A stretch of 64,000 nt of DNA from Lolium rigidum (lineage: Eukaryota; Streptophyta; Magnoliopsida; Poales; Poaceae). Position 1 is the first letter of the stretch, and each line of letters starts with the position of its first letter. Below are positions 11,160 through 23,500 of the stretch, piece by piece. The translations under genes were made by a program, and so were the position numbers. The notes below the pieces were generated by a model, which searched no databases, had not been told where the DNA came from, and saw nothing but the letters and a program-made list of their open reading frames with translations. Where the stretch lies: contig NC_061508.1 of the NCBI RefSeq assembly GCF_022539505.1, positions 269,458,736-269,522,735 on the forward strand, written 5' to 3'.

Positions 11160-11690
11160 GCTAATTACATTTTTAGTCAAACATCGACATAGCATAAGTT
11201 TAATCAATCTTATGGACAAAAATATGAAACATCTCTAAGATTTGATAAATATATTCTATGGTGGACTTATCAATACTAATCTGGTACTGTTCATATTAAT
11301 ATTTCTGTTTATACGGTATTTTTGACTCGTTGTTTATAAAATATTAAGTGAATACCCACTGGGATACTTACCCATTGGCCCAGCTATCATCGGATGGTCC
11401 TCAAAACAAGACATACATTTTTAGTCGAACGTCGACGTGGCATATGTTTAATCAATATTATAGAGAAAAGTCTAAACATCTTTAAGATTTGATAAATATT
11501 TTATCAAAATATATTCTATGGTGGACTTACTAATACTTATCTAGTAGTATTATTCTTATTCATATTTCTGTTTATATGGTCTTTTTGACTCATTGTTTAT
11601 AGGATGTATCGAGAGTAAGAGGTTGGTCAAACTTATAGTAGTAATACATTGACTTTTGAGTAAATCTAATACAACTTCTTTCTAGAAATG
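11160..11690. repeat. Diverged direct duplication with a Stowaway-like right end
   Basis: A segment of about 190 bp occurs twice (about 11165-11345 and 11410-11605). Shared words include ACATTTTTAGTC, ATATTCTATGGTGGACTTA and CATATTTCTGTTTATA. The right end GAAATGGAGGGAGTAC (11684-11699) looks like a Stowaway terminus with TA. No matching left terminus was found, so this may be a rearranged or partly duplicated MITE. Confidence 0.55.
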
Positions 11691-11699
11691 GAGGGAGTA

Positions 11700-12313
11700 C
11701 GTATATCTTCGAAAAATGATGCGAACAGTAGTACGTTGGCGGGAAATGAACAGGAAACATTTTAGGAAGTTCGAGGTAAGATGTCAACGACACAGATTGG
11801 AGTAATCCACTCGAGTGAACTGATGTGAGCCGATAACTTTGGAAAATGCGAGGTAGGACGTCCACGGCGTGAGATACCGCCGCGGGCTGCACGAGATTTA
11901 CGAACATGCATGAGATATACTCCGTACTAGTAGTACGTAGTATACACAAGAGTACGCCTATGTTGCTTGCGAGATGGGCATTGCAGGGCAGCAAAGCACA
12001 TGGAGGTGATCCACTACCACAAGCAGGAGAGTACGAGTAGCTCTTCACCAACAGCCTTTGAAGCCTAGCTAGGCTCCTCTCTTCAAATCTGTGCAGAGAT
12101 TTCAAGGTCCTGCCTTGGTTGCTGCGACAGATTATGGCACGCTATTCACTAGTCCCCGCAAAATCACCCATTTAAAATTTGTTTTTCAGGCAAATACTGG
12201 GGATGATATATCGATCTTTGTGCTTTTCAGAACGATATGTTCAGATTCAGTCGCGATAACGTACTTGGATTACTTTTTTTTTTGCGGGAAGTACTAGTAA
12301 TGTCATCAAAAAC
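11700..12313. other. Intergenic, nothing recognised
   Basis: A minus-strand frame at 11590-12105 has no recognised motif and overlaps MITE-like sequence. No feature called. Confidence 0.4.
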
Positions 12314-12651
12314 TAAGGCATCTCAAGAGAGGCGCGACACATTTCGGACACCTAAAATGTCCGCGAGCGTTCGTTTGCATCGCTAGGCGGACGCGGAAAT
12401 GGTCGCGCATCCGTTTGTCTAGGGCGGGCTCCAGCGGGGCGACCCATTTTCGGTGCAGGCCAGATTTCAAAAAAGAGGAACTAGCATCAACTTTGCACGA
12501 AATTACAGCCGCAAATTGAGATCTGCAATATGTTCATCACACTTTGCACAAGGTAGGGCGCAAAGTGGGGCAAAATGGGCACAACAAGATCTGAACAGCA
12601 ATAAAAAAAGTCCAAAAGGAGGCCAAGGTGCTGGGCGCATGGCGATGGTGA

Positions 12652-14563
12652 TCAGGCGTCTCGCGCGTAGATTTCGGCGCGCCTCTTCATGAACCATGCC
12701 CTGGTGTCGTCGTCGACGCCGCTCAAGTCGGCAAGCGTGATCCTTGTGTCTTCTGCACGCAATTTGGCCTCGGCGTCTGCCTTTTTTGCCTCCACGTCCA
12801 TCCTTTGGACCTCAATGACCTCCTTCGCGAGGTTGTGGTAGATGGCAGTTGTGACCTCTTTTTCCAGACGCCTCTTCTCGTCCCTAGCAGCCAAGGTGGC
12901 AAGATTCCCGGCTATTATCTTCTCCATGCTCTGAGTGGACGCAATGGCCTGCGCCTCCCGGGCTAGATCGGCCTTGGTAGCCTTATGGCCTCGGGGACGA
13001 GGTGGAAGGGATGGACGACCTTGATCGTCGTCTTCGCCGTCGAGGTTGACTGCTGTTCCATTCCTCACAGCTTCGTTGTAGGACGCAAAGCTTGTCTTCC
13101 ACTTCTCCGCGTCCTTGAGCACATCCCAGCAATGGACCATATGGAAGCCCTTCTTATGCGTCGCCCTGAACTTCTCCAAGGCGCGGGGTACCTGCAATCA
13201 TAGCCGCCAATGATGTACATAGAATGATGCAAATAGTGTAGAATGATGATGGTTGTATCGTGTTTACCACTGAAACGACGCCAGTGCCGCTTACGGGGTG
13301 GTTCTTAGCATGTTCGACCGCTGAGCAGAACTTGCTTGTCTCTTGTTTGATGTAGTTCCATCTTTTTCGGAGGGACTCTTCGGTCCGAGGGCTTGGGATA
13401 TGGTAGGGCGGGTGCATCTTGGTCTCGTTGTACTGCTGCAAGATCTTGGCCAAATAGACCTTGCCCTTTTGCTGCGCGCCATTAATACAATCATGGCTCG
13501 TTGCCAGCCACGCTTCGCACAAACACTTGTCCTCGTCGTCGACGAAGCCTTGTGTCCTACGGCTCTCCCCCTTCTTCTTGGTATTCTTCTTGGTAGAAAT
13601 GTTCGTGGGGACAGGCTGTGTTGGCGCGTCGTCGAAGTCGTCGACGGACACGGGTGTTGGCTGCGTCTGCTGGGTGGCGAACAGCCGTGCGGTTTCGATG
13701 TCCTCCGCATCTTGCGTTGGTGCCCACTCATCATACGGGCCTGTCCCGGCACGATCATCGCGAATGAAGCCGCCGCCGAAGATAATGGCATGGATGTCTG
13801 TCTCATGGCGGTCCTTCCAATAGTCCTACGAATGACCAGACATCAAACGCATGATACACGGCAGTCGCACACATTGACATAGCTCACGTACCGGGTCGTC
13901 CATCGTCGGGGCAGGCGGCGCCATTTCGTCGAACAGGATGCGGGGCTGTGGCATGCTCTCCTCCGGCACCTGGCGCGTCTTGCGTGTCGCGCCCGGGCAG
14001 GAGTCACCGCTTCTAGGCGTCCGGTTGAGGTCGGGAACCGCTGCCCCGTTGAACTGCTCCGGCACCCCGGTCAACTGCACCGGCGGCAGGCCGGAGGAGA
14101 ACCAAGACGTCGGGTGGACCTGCAAGGGACCGGGAGTTCCAGGACGCAGCTGGGAACTTACCGAGCTCACCGACAAGGCCGGAGGAGCGACGCCGGCGAT
14201 CCCCTCTCTCTTGACGAGCATGTAGCCCTCCGCTAAGGTCGGATGGGGGGCTACTTGCGCGACGCCGACTTTGATCTGCATATGCCAGGCCTGCTGGTTG
14301 GCGGCCGCGGCAGTCTTGTTCTTCTGCTTGCGCCGGCCGCAACGCTTCGCGGCCTCGATGACTCTCTCCTCCTTGGAGAGCACCTTCTTTGCCGCCTTCG
14401 GCTTTGCCTCCCGGCCGCCGCCGGTGGCGGCCCGCTTTGCTTCCGCCGGAGTTGCACCCTCCATTGTGGCTATGGTCGTGGCTACGGGGGAGTGTGGGGC
14501 GGCGGCGGGTGCGAGGGTTTGCTCCGCATCCATGGCGGTGGCTGCGGCGGCGAGGACGTCCAT
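12652..14563 (-). CDS. SANT/Myb-like protein with NAM-associated C-terminal-like region, transposon-borne
   Basis: Three exons join in frame: 14563-13892, 13825-13268 and 13191-12652, with GT/AG borders, giving 589 residues without a stop. PIF/Harbinger elements encode such a DNA-binding partner of the transposase. Features: an N-terminal low-complexity Ala/Pro region with a Lys/Arg-rich patch (residues ~60-85); a SANT/trihelix-like domain at ~318-400 (DEDKCLCEAWLATSHD, then ESLRKRWNYIKQE); a charged, coiled-coil-prone tail at ~480-570, as in the NAM-associated C-terminal domain. It lies wholly inside the TIR element, and a TATA-like CTATATTATT sits upstream at about 14627-14636. The intact frame suggests recent activity. 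A domesticated role cannot be excluded. Confidence 0.8.
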
Positions 14564-14626
14564 CGCTTCTGGACTGCTCGCGCCGGTCTAGTTTGATATT
14601 TCGCGCGGGGAATGGCCAGTGGCAGG

Positions 14627-14636
14627 AATAATATAG
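14627..14636 (-). promoter_or_regulatory. Possible TATA box of the transposon-borne SANT/Myb gene
   Basis: TATATTAT-type motif about 65 bp upstream of the ATG, in the right spacing range. Confidence 0.4.
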
Positions 14637-14832
14637 GCCTCCCTGCCACTGACGCGCGGGTCCTACATCTTTTTCGGCGGACACTCGGCGCGACCGCGGA
14701 GCGTCCGCGGAGCAGACGGTCCGGTCACTTTGCGTCGCCCCGCTGGAGCAGGGCCCAGACGCATTTTCGGTCACGGCGGATGCAAACGGTCGCTCAGCGT
14801 CCGTTTGCGTCGCGCCGCTGGAGATGCCCTAA

Positions 14833-15215
14833 GGTTGAACGATTCGAAATTTGCAATGGAGCCGAAGAAAATAGTCATTCCAAATGGCTTTTCTTGAAGA
14901 ATTTTGAACACAAAGAACGTGCCAGTCATATCCTTACACTATTGCACATAAACTTTTAGGAGAAAAAGTTTCCGTACGGCCTGTGTAAATAAAAATAAAA
15001 CAAACCTAGTGCCTCAAACTCACTTTTTATTGCACTGCTTCTTACTTATTCTTGTCTATGCACAAAAAATGTCTCGTTCATGATACTTCCTAGAAATGTA
15101 AAAGAGGCAAACATGTGCAATGCCATATGATTCATTTTTTAAATCTTAAACATTTTTTAAATATACTATTCATTTGAGAGCATATGCTCTTGGGAGCCAA
15201 AATGCCATCCTTGAA
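14833..15215. mobile_element. MITE remnant sharing a terminus with the 8077 element
   Basis: The right portion contains GAGCATATGCTCTTGGGAGC followed by CAAAATGCCATCC. This is close to the inverted terminus of the MITE at 8077-8461. The AT-rich body continues leftward but no matching left end was found, so this is called as a remnant. Confidence 0.45.
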
Positions 15216-16390
15216 TAATACAAATGTCTCTGCCAAAACATGTCATGCTCTGAGATTGTCCCTATGGTGTTCATGTTCACCTGCTCGATTTGGTAATTTT
15301 TTACCGATTGTACTTTTCGTTTTTCTTTTTCTATGAGTCTTCTCTCAGTAACCACTCACGATCCCTGCATTCCTTACCCTAGGCGGCTCAAGTGACGTCC
15401 AATCCCGATGCTTATTAGCTCTCTTACCCTAACCCTCTTTCGGTGAGCGCCGTAGGCAAAGGTTATGTGGTGTTGTCAGCGACAATGGTGGTTTGATTGT
15501 CGAGCACCGTGAGTTGGCAGCGGCCTCAACTCCACGCGCGAGGTGGGCGACGCCCATGCCGAATGTGAGTAGGAATAGCATTGGGTGAAACGATATTGTC
15601 GTTGTTAGCTAGATGGATGGGGATAAGAGGTGTATTTGACATTGTTTCCTCATTGTAGGCATCATAGTAGATACATGTCTTTGCTAATTTTAGTGGGATG
15701 TAGTCGGCTCCAAGTGTGGTCAACATACATGCATCAGGGACTTGGTGGTGTGCTTCATCATTCTTCTTGTGTTCGACGAGGCCCATACTCTTTCCCTTTG
15801 GGTTCTTGCTTATTCACTGGGATCAACAAGTGCAATGCATGTTTGCTTTGCACGGTGACTCCCGAAACCTAGCCTAGTTAAGCGTTGTGGATGTGGAGTT
15901 TACGGTCTTACTTGATTTCTTCTAGGCTGGATCAATTCTCTTCTTCTTTATGCAATAATATAGGAGCTCTCCTCCAGCAATGCTTGGTCGAGCTCCGTTG
16001 TGTGTCGCAAGATCGACATGATTGCATGGTCATCAGTTTATCGAGGAGCATGCTACGTGTTTGCACATGTTGGACGCAATACATGAGAGACGATCTAGCG
16101 TGTCGTGGTGAAATCAGCTGCTAGGGGAGATTGTTCCGCACAACCCTACGTTGATTCGATGGGATGGTGACAATGCATCCCCGGGAATGGAACATGATGT
16201 CGCCACCCCTCTCATTCCCGACCCACCATCCTTTTTACGTACCAATATTGTGCCCCTCCTTTTCAAATACAGTGGAGAACAATTTCGCGGTTCTATATAT
16301 GTATGTGCTCACAACCCGAGTTAATGTGGACATCATTTTTATGTTTCCCATTTATCTTTTTATAGCCTTCAACCTTTTTCACGGGGATTT
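15216..16390. other. Intergenic, nothing recognised
   Basis: Short open frames without motifs. Confidence 0.4.
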
Positions 16391-16890
16391 GTGGTGCACC
16401 CGGTGCACACAATCTTCTTACATCTTTTTTCAAGTTTCAAAGATATACTAAATTCTGTTACAAGTAGGGATGCAAGAAGGCAACCCACAAACCAAGCTTT
16501 GTCGAAGGGAGTAAGTGAACTCGGTGTGATTTCTCTCTTAACATGAGGTTGCCTTCTGATATGGTTATGTGCGGGCTTTTGCGGGATCTCGCTTGCGAAC
16601 TTACAAGCTAGAAACAGACATACATACAAAGTTCCAACTTCAATATGAATACATACCTTGAAAAAAAAATAAGACAATTCAGAGTGTGAATAACAGATAG
16701 CAGTTTGGGCCTTACATTAGCCCATTTTGTTTTGTAGCACTAAATTTCTTACTTTACTTCTTGTTTTTGTTTTGAACGCGGATCCGAAATTTTAGATAAA
16801 TCTATGTTGCTACTCAAACCTTGTATATTTCTAGAATTCTTTAGCAATTATATTTAGGACAACCTGGGTCTTGTGCACCGGGTATGCTCT
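16391..16890. mobile_element. Possible MITE with ACCCGGTGCAC termini
   Basis: GGTGCACCCGGTGCACAC at 16393-16410 and, inverted, TTGTGCACCGGGTATGC at 16871-16887 share ACCCGGTGCACA in opposite orientation, enclosing about 480 bp of non-coding DNA. TIR similarity beyond this is weak and no target duplication was found. Confidence 0.3.
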
Positions 16891-18220
16891 TTCTCCAACG
16901 CCAGAAAATCTATGGATCGCCCAGCTACCAGTACCAGGTCGACCGTTCTACAGTCTACACCGCGTCCAGACTCCAGACAGCCGGCCACCATCACGATACC
17001 GACTACGCCGGCGCTGGAACACTCAAAAATTCAATGAACTCACAGACACAAGTGGAACAAACTCTGATTGACATCAAGCTGGCTAAGCTATCAGTACTGT
17101 ACTTATTTTTTTTCTTCTGGCCCTACGCACCAATGGTTGCCGTCCGTGACAAATAAATTTCACTGCAAGGGATAGACATAGAGACAAAATGTAGTGTCAA
17201 GATAGAGATTTTGATGGAAATTACTTACAGTGTCAGTGACAGAAATCCTTTTTTGGCCCTCTTCTGGTCGTGCGCAGACGACATTTATGGTCACGGCCTC
17301 TGTTCCTGAGTCAAATTCAACAATGTTCAGGTGGCCTCTTCCTACCTCCGACATTTTTGACAGCAGTCAGTGCGTCTGGGTCAGTAAAGATAATGGATGT
17401 AAAACTGTATATTGGGTATCTTGCAACACTGTTCGTAAGGAACGTGGTAATAAATTTAAGTTTATTCTTTTTACGAATATAATAATAATGGATTTAAGTA
17501 TGAATCATCCTGACTTCACTTAACTCCCTGTTGTTCTCGAATATTTCCGTGCTTTAACTTCTTCAGACTTCATAGGGCCAGCTAAGAGAGACTACTTATT
17601 AGTCTAGCGGTTGACTGAGTTATTAGGACCTCCAAGTTGCATATATTTGTGCTCCCCGATTGTTCATGCTGCAGCATGACGCATTCCTAAATTTTGCCCC
17701 ATATCATGGGATAAGTAAGCAATTTTTTTTAGTTGTATCGACTCAGTTGCTCACTAATTGATATTTACGGTGTTCTCTCTGTCAATTGGAGAACTTTATC
17801 CATGGGAGATACTTGAATACTCGATTATAAAGAAGAACCGGCCTGTATTGAATGGTTAGGAGGACATGGTACATATACCATCAGGAAGCAAACTCTAGGT
17901 TTGACGTTTTGATGTTTCTTAAATGTGAAATACATTTTAGTTGGAGAAGATATTCCTGTCGATAGCGAGTAGTATGTGGTGACTTCATCAATCTGAAGAA
18001 CCGCCGACTCCCAAATATTATGTTTATACTCATAGAGGTAAGGAGTACGTGTATGTTCTTGTATGTGTGCATTCTTAAGAATGGGTATATTTACGTATTT
18101 GTGAGCGTATGTATATGTATTGGGTTCCTCAAAAAACTTAATTACAGTAGTTTTGGTAGTTATCAGCTAGTTATTGGTCAAGTCCTACACCACCAGATTC
18201 ACATAGTGGTTCGCCCACTT
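16891..18220. other. Intergenic, nothing recognised
   Basis: No motif-bearing ORF or terminal repeats seen. Confidence 0.4.
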
Positions 18221-18373
18221 GAGTTGCAAGTTGGGTTGCAACTAGAAAAATGCATTCGAACCGTTAAATTTGCTTTGTGATACGATGAGTTGCAATGCAA
18301 CTGATATTTTTAGTTGCAAGTTAAATTGTAACTAGAAAAAATGCCTCCTGGCCATTAGATTTGCTTTGTGATT
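18221..18373. repeat. 92-bp-spaced direct duplication with GTTGCAACTAG motif
   Basis: Two diverged ~60-bp copies (18221-18281, 18313-18373), each with AGTTGCAAGTT, AACTAGAAAAA and TTTGCTTTGTGAT. Similar GTTGCAACT text recurs at 49610-49850. Confidence 0.65.
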
Positions 18374-18711
18374 CTTGCTAATGGTGATTACAACTAAGAT
18401 CCGTTCACATCATCTCAGAACTAAGTTATCGTCAGTCAATTAAAAAGTTAGTCAAACCTTAATTATAAAAGGGAAAATGCTAAGACATTGCATACAAAGG
18501 GAAGATGGCATGTTTTGGGAATGATGAACATGAATCTTGCAAACAGAGAACTCATATCCTTGTGAAGCTATATAGGGTGTGTTTGGCAGACTGGGGCAAC
18601 TCAGAAATTCCCATCTCAACAGAGATTTCGAGAGAAACATGTGTTTGTTAGCCCGGGTCAACTCATCTTAGCTATGCCCACTTCATACCGAAAAGGCTCC
18701 TCGGCCAGCCC

Positions 18712-18740
18712 GTTGTGAAGCTCAAATCGAGCTTCACAAC
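18712..18740. repeat. Perfect 12-bp inverted repeat (hairpin)
   Basis: Stem GTTGTGAAGCTC (18712-18723) and GAGCTTCACAAC (18729-18740) with a 5-base loop. Confidence 0.9.
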
Positions 18741-19395
18741 CCAGAGCTTCACACCCAGCCTGGGCGAGCTCATCCCGCAAAAATCCCCAGACGCCCTTCC
18801 CCAGCTAGCTCGCGCACCCCAAACCCTCAGCCACACGACTTCTCTCTCGTCATTCTTTTTTTCACCCCAAATACATGGCCGCCTCCCTCCCTCTCAGTCC
18901 CGATCATCGCGCCGCCAGGCTCCGAGCACCGCGCCCCCAGGCCCCAAAGATCGCGCCGACAACAGGGACGAGTCACGCCGCCGCCAGTGACGACTCGTGT
19001 CGTCCTCTAGCCATCCCGCCGTGGCTAGAGCGCCCCCACTACTCTCCGACAACCACGCCGCCATGCCCCGAAAACCGCACCGCCGCCACCAAGGCCAACT
19101 TGAGCCGCCGCCAGGCCACCCTCCCGTCGTGGCTAAAGCGCCGACAAGGTCTCCACCGGCAGGGTTTCATTGACCTTTTTGTAAAAAGTTGGCATGTTTG
19201 TAAAACTTTCCCTAATTGAATTATTGTGTATTTTTAAAGTGTGTATTTTATATTTAGATATAGTCTCAACTTTGTTCAAATATTAATTTTTTGCTAAAAT
19301 GAATTGTGGTGGTATCCTCACCATCTCATCTCATACAAGTGCTACCAAACAACATCTCATGTTGTCTAATACATGTGCTACCAAACAACATCTCA

Positions 19396-20108
19396 TTTTT
19401 TTGAGGGGTAAAGCTCTCTTTATTTCTCAATAAACATAGGTACAATCATAATGTCTGGAGATTGTAGCAGCCACACCCGGCGCCCATGTGATAAATCTAG
19501 AGAGCTCTTAGCTAAATCATAAGCATGAATATTAGAATTTATCCGTTCATGTATAAAACTAATACCTATAAAATTTCCTCTATGCATATTTATTCCTCTC
19601 AAACCGAAACATATCTCGGTAAGCTTCTATTCTTCAAAGAATTGATCACTTCCAAACAGTCAGTAGCTATCACACTTTTGGTTATACAGAGATCAACAGC
19701 CAGAGATAGTGCTTCCCTACATGCAACTGCTTCCAAAGTTGCAGTATCCGAGATACCAGGACACGCCAAGACCGAATATCCTACATATTCACCATTTGGG
19801 GAGCAACATATAGCTGCTACAACACCCCTCTTCTCCGTTCTGCTCACTGCTGATCCAGTCTGGAACCACTAGTCGACTAGCATGAGCAGCAACAGTAGTT
19901 CTCTGCGGTACATAAATCAAGTTCAATTCCTCCTTGAATTTTCCAATGAATTTGAAGGCGGCAAACGGACTTTTAAAAATCTCTTCGTGGATAGCTTTAC
20001 GTCTCGCTGACCGTACCGTCCATAATGTGATGACTGTTGTGACTAGCTGATCATGATGAAGAGATTCTAGCAGTGAAAGTATCCACTCCTTTGCATTATT
20101 ACAAAGAG
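19396..20108 (-). mobile_element. 5'-truncated LINE tail with RNase H domain
   Basis: On the minus strand the sequence ends in an A run (T run at 19396-19402) after a tail resembling plant LINE 3' ends. An RNase H-like domain typical of plant LINE ORF2 is read at 19847-19599: VVAAICCSPNGEYVG, then EAVACREALSLAVDL and ATDCLEVINSL. Upstream codons (AKEWILSLLESLHHD region, 20090-20045) look like the linker before it. The 5' end lies near 20108, next to AACAACAT (20109-20116). This matches AACAACAT at 19384-19391, a probable 8-bp or longer diverged target duplication. Confidence 0.75.
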
Positions 20109-20206
20109 AACAACATATCCTCTGAGTTTAACTTGGTTAGGTTCATCATGTATGAGAGGAGATAGTCATTCTCGGTTGGATCGAGACCAAACACATCCAA
20201 AGTATT

Positions 20207-20384
20207 TGGGCCACAACTCGGAAAATGGGAAAGCAGGAGTGGAGAGCTACACCATGAATCCATCGCTACAATAGGCCGGGATAGTAGCTGATTAATGGGC
20301 CAGTGCAGGCTTTCGATCAAGGTGGGCCAAAAGCTAGGCCGAGAGGAAACCCTAGACACCGCGGACCAACCGGGCCAAGCCCAC
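20207..20384 (+). promoter_or_regulatory. Site II and telo-box elements upstream of CCT5
   Basis: TGGGCC at 20207-20212, 20296-20301 and 20323-20328, AGCCCA (inverse of TGGGCT) at 20378-20383, and a telo-box AAACCCTA at 20347-20354. This pairing is known from plant housekeeping genes active in dividing cells. No clear TATA box is seen. Confidence 0.6.
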
Positions 20385-20571
20385 GTACCAATCCCGGCCC
20401 GCACTCCCGCGAGGGTTTTGATTGAAGCCGCCAGTGGGAGCGAGGAGGAAGAAGAAAGCACCACAAACCCTCGCCCCCCACAGAGCCGCAGCGCCGCCTC
20501 AGTCCCCGAGCGCGCGATCCGCCCTTCCAGAGGCTCCTCCTTCCTCCGGGGGGCGCTCCGGTCCGGCGGCC

Positions 20572-23500
20572 ATGGCGCTCGCCTTCGACGAGTACGGCCG
20601 GCCCTTCATCATCCTCAGGGAGCAGGAGAAGAAGTCGCGCCTGCAGGGCCTCGACGCGCAGAAGGCCAACATCGCCGCCGGCAAGTCCGTCGCGCGCATC
20701 CTCCGAACCTCCCTCGGGCCCAAGGGCATGGACAAGATGCTCCAGTCGCCCGACGGCGACGTCACCATCAGTAATACCCCCGCTCCCCTACTTTTCCCCA
20801 AGTTCTACTAGGTCTGGTGTTTCTGGCTACTTTGTGATGCGAGATCTGGGAGGTTTCGCCTGCCGTTGGTCCTTTGGCGGTGGTGGCACGGTAGTGCTTT
20901 GAGGATCACGGTTTCCTTAGGTGTTAATTATTACAGTGTGTTTATGGTCACGAGATCTACATGTTTGGGGGATGCGGTTTCCGCTCGTGCTTTTGTATAG
21001 CGGCCCTTCCCGGGGGAATTAGCTGATGCGTTTCGTATAATAGTTTGGTGATCCCTATATGTTCCGGCTCAGATTGGAAAAATGCGTACGCTGGAAATGC
21101 TATGTTGTCATTTCTGTAGCCATCTAGTATGTACGAGTGTAGTGTGAGTTTTGCTGCTGCAAAGCTCATGCTGAAGTGACCCTATCTACGTGGATCTGGA
21201 TATCTGGTTTTGTGTTCTAGCACTTACAATTATTGCACTTTTGTATGTAAGTGATTTCCTTGGTTGTTTCACATGTATACTGACCATCTTTCCCCATGGA
21301 TTTGTCAGCTAACGATGGGGCGACCATCCTCGAGCTAATGGATGTCGACAACCAGATCGCGAAGCTGATGGTGGAGCTGTCACGCAGTCAAGACTATGAC
21401 ATCGGTGATGGTACCACCGGGGTGGTCGTCATGGCTGGGTCGCTCCTGGAGCAGGCTGAGAAGCTGCTGGAACGTGGTATTCACCCGATAAGGGTCGCTG
21501 AAGGCTATGAGATGGCGTCAAGGATAGCTGTTGATCACCTTGAAAGCATCTCCACCAAATATGAGTTCAGTGCTACAGACATTGAGCCTTTGGTGCAGAC
21601 CTGCATGACAACTTTGTCCTCAAAGATGTGAGTTATTAGATATCATTCTTAATCAATTAGCTTCTTCAATATGGTACCTGTCAGGGGAACATATTGACAG
21701 CTTTGCTCTCTTTTGTTTTGTGAGAAAAAAAAGACATTTAGAGTGGTTACTTGTTTTTGGACAACTTATGGTTTTATTTTTACTCCTTGGCGTTCAGCAG
21801 CGTTATAAACTTTAGATTCTGCTAAATGCACGTCCAATTTTTTTTGTCAAGCTATTGTGGTGATTTTCCTTGAAAGTTTAATTATTGTCTCTCCCTTTAG
21901 CACATTCTGACATTATGGAATTGGTTCATTAATGCATATAGATAATGATAATCTGACCTCACGCTTAATTAATGATGTTAGTGTCTAGCATAACATCATC
22001 TCATTATGTACCAGAATATCAATTTGTTATGTACCATATTATCAACTCCACAGTTCTACTTCTAGCATGGGACTTGCTTGCTGGATTTTTTTTGCCACAA
22101 CCTTGCTCCTTCTGTTTCATTATGATGGTCCTTGACCACAGGTGAAAGCTATTTCAAAATAACCTCTATTGAGGAAGTAAAAAAATGCTGATGCCATGCT
22201 TCCACTCCCTAGCCTTCTTTAAATGTCTTGGTAAATGTTAAGTGGCTGTCACAGATCATTGGATTCATGTTTTGTTAACTCATTCTCATTGTTTGTGATG
22301 GTCACTTGGTCTGTATCCATGGTGGGCTGATGATAGATAGTGCAAATGTGTAATAGATGGAGTATTTCTTTATGTTTAAAATGTTTCTGTTGTTACTCAT
22401 TACTCTTATTCCACAGTGTTAGCCGTTGTAAGCGGGCACTTGCTGAGATTGCTGTCAAAGCAGTCCTTGCAGTTGCTGATTTGGAAAGGAAGGATGTAAA
22501 TTTGGACTTGATTAAAGTGGAAGGTAAGGTTGGTGGGAAGCTAGAGGATACTGAGCTAGTTCAAGGAATCATTGTTGACAAAGATATGAGCCACCCCCAA
22601 ATGCCGAAGAGAATCGAGGATGCTCACATCGCCATTCTTACTTGCCCGTTTGAGCCCCCGAAGCCTAAGACCAAGCATAAGGTTGACATTGACACTGTAG
22701 AGAAATTCCAGACACTGCGTGGGCAAGAGCAGAAATACTTCGATGACATGGTTCAGAAATGCAAGGTAAAAATCTATAAAGGACAAATTGTTTATGTGTT
22801 ATGTCTTAACTAGTTTTCTATGCTTGGTTATGGCTACTGACTTATTGTATTGATTCTGATGTGAGTTCTTTTAACAAAAAATTAAATTATTTGAGTTATT
22901 TGAACTTAGGTTGCAAAAACAACTCCTACATCCTGTTATTAACATTTGTATTATGGTGTTTGATGTGTATTTTACTTCAGTCCATGTTATTTATGTTCAG
23001 TTTATTGTTTGCTCGGAAAATAATTGCTTTCATATGCGTATTTTTTTAGGATGTTGGTGCAACACTAGTTATTTGTCAGTGGGGGTTTGATGATGAAGCC
23101 AATCATCTACTAATGCAAAGAGATTTGCCGGCTGTCAGATGGGTTGGTGGTGTTGAATTAGAGTTAATTGCCATTGCTACAGGTATTTATTCATCTCTTC
23201 ATCTCTTCATGTGTGTCTGAATTATTTTTTGAGGCAGTACATAACATTTAGGAACTGGCTGCAGGTGGGAGAATTGTTCCTAGATTCCAAGAGTTGAGCA
23301 CTGAAAAGCTTGGGAAGGTATAAACTGACCTGCCTATTTTTTCTTCTGATAAGGTCCTTCTTGGAAATGCATGTACTGTTAGTGTTTACACTGTTATTAG
23401 TTCTACTTTTAGCTAAATGCCAGTGTGCAGACTTATTTTACGACCATTCCAAGCAGCCTCTATGTAATAAGCATGTGTTTGTTGTGAGGACTCCCTTTAT

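Larger units (their letters stand above)
12317..14829 (-). mobile_element. PIF/Harbinger-type DNA transposon carrying a SANT/Myb-like gene
   Basis: TAA target duplications lie at 12314-12316 and 14830-14832. The left TIR starts GGCATCTCAAGAGAGGCGCG and the right TIR (reverse complement) GGGCATCTCCAGCGGCGCGA. A 3-bp TWA duplication and this TIR style are typical of PIF/Harbinger. It carries the accessory-type ORF (next entry) but no DDE transposase is visible, so it would need a transposase from elsewhere. Confidence 0.85.
18575..20198. mobile_element. Possible hAT-like TIR element, split by a LINE tail
   Basis: Left GGGTGTGTTTGGC (18575) and right CCAAACACATCC (20187-20198) form short inverted ends. 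The interior is GC-rich with Pro/Arg/Ser-rich open frames (18715-19100) and contains a later LINE insertion at 19396-20108. The target duplication did not match on inspection, so this is tentative. Confidence 0.3.

Noticed and set aside
13343..13882. 179-residue plus-strand ORF in the PIF-type element
   Set aside because: Antisense shadow of the SANT/Myb exon 2.
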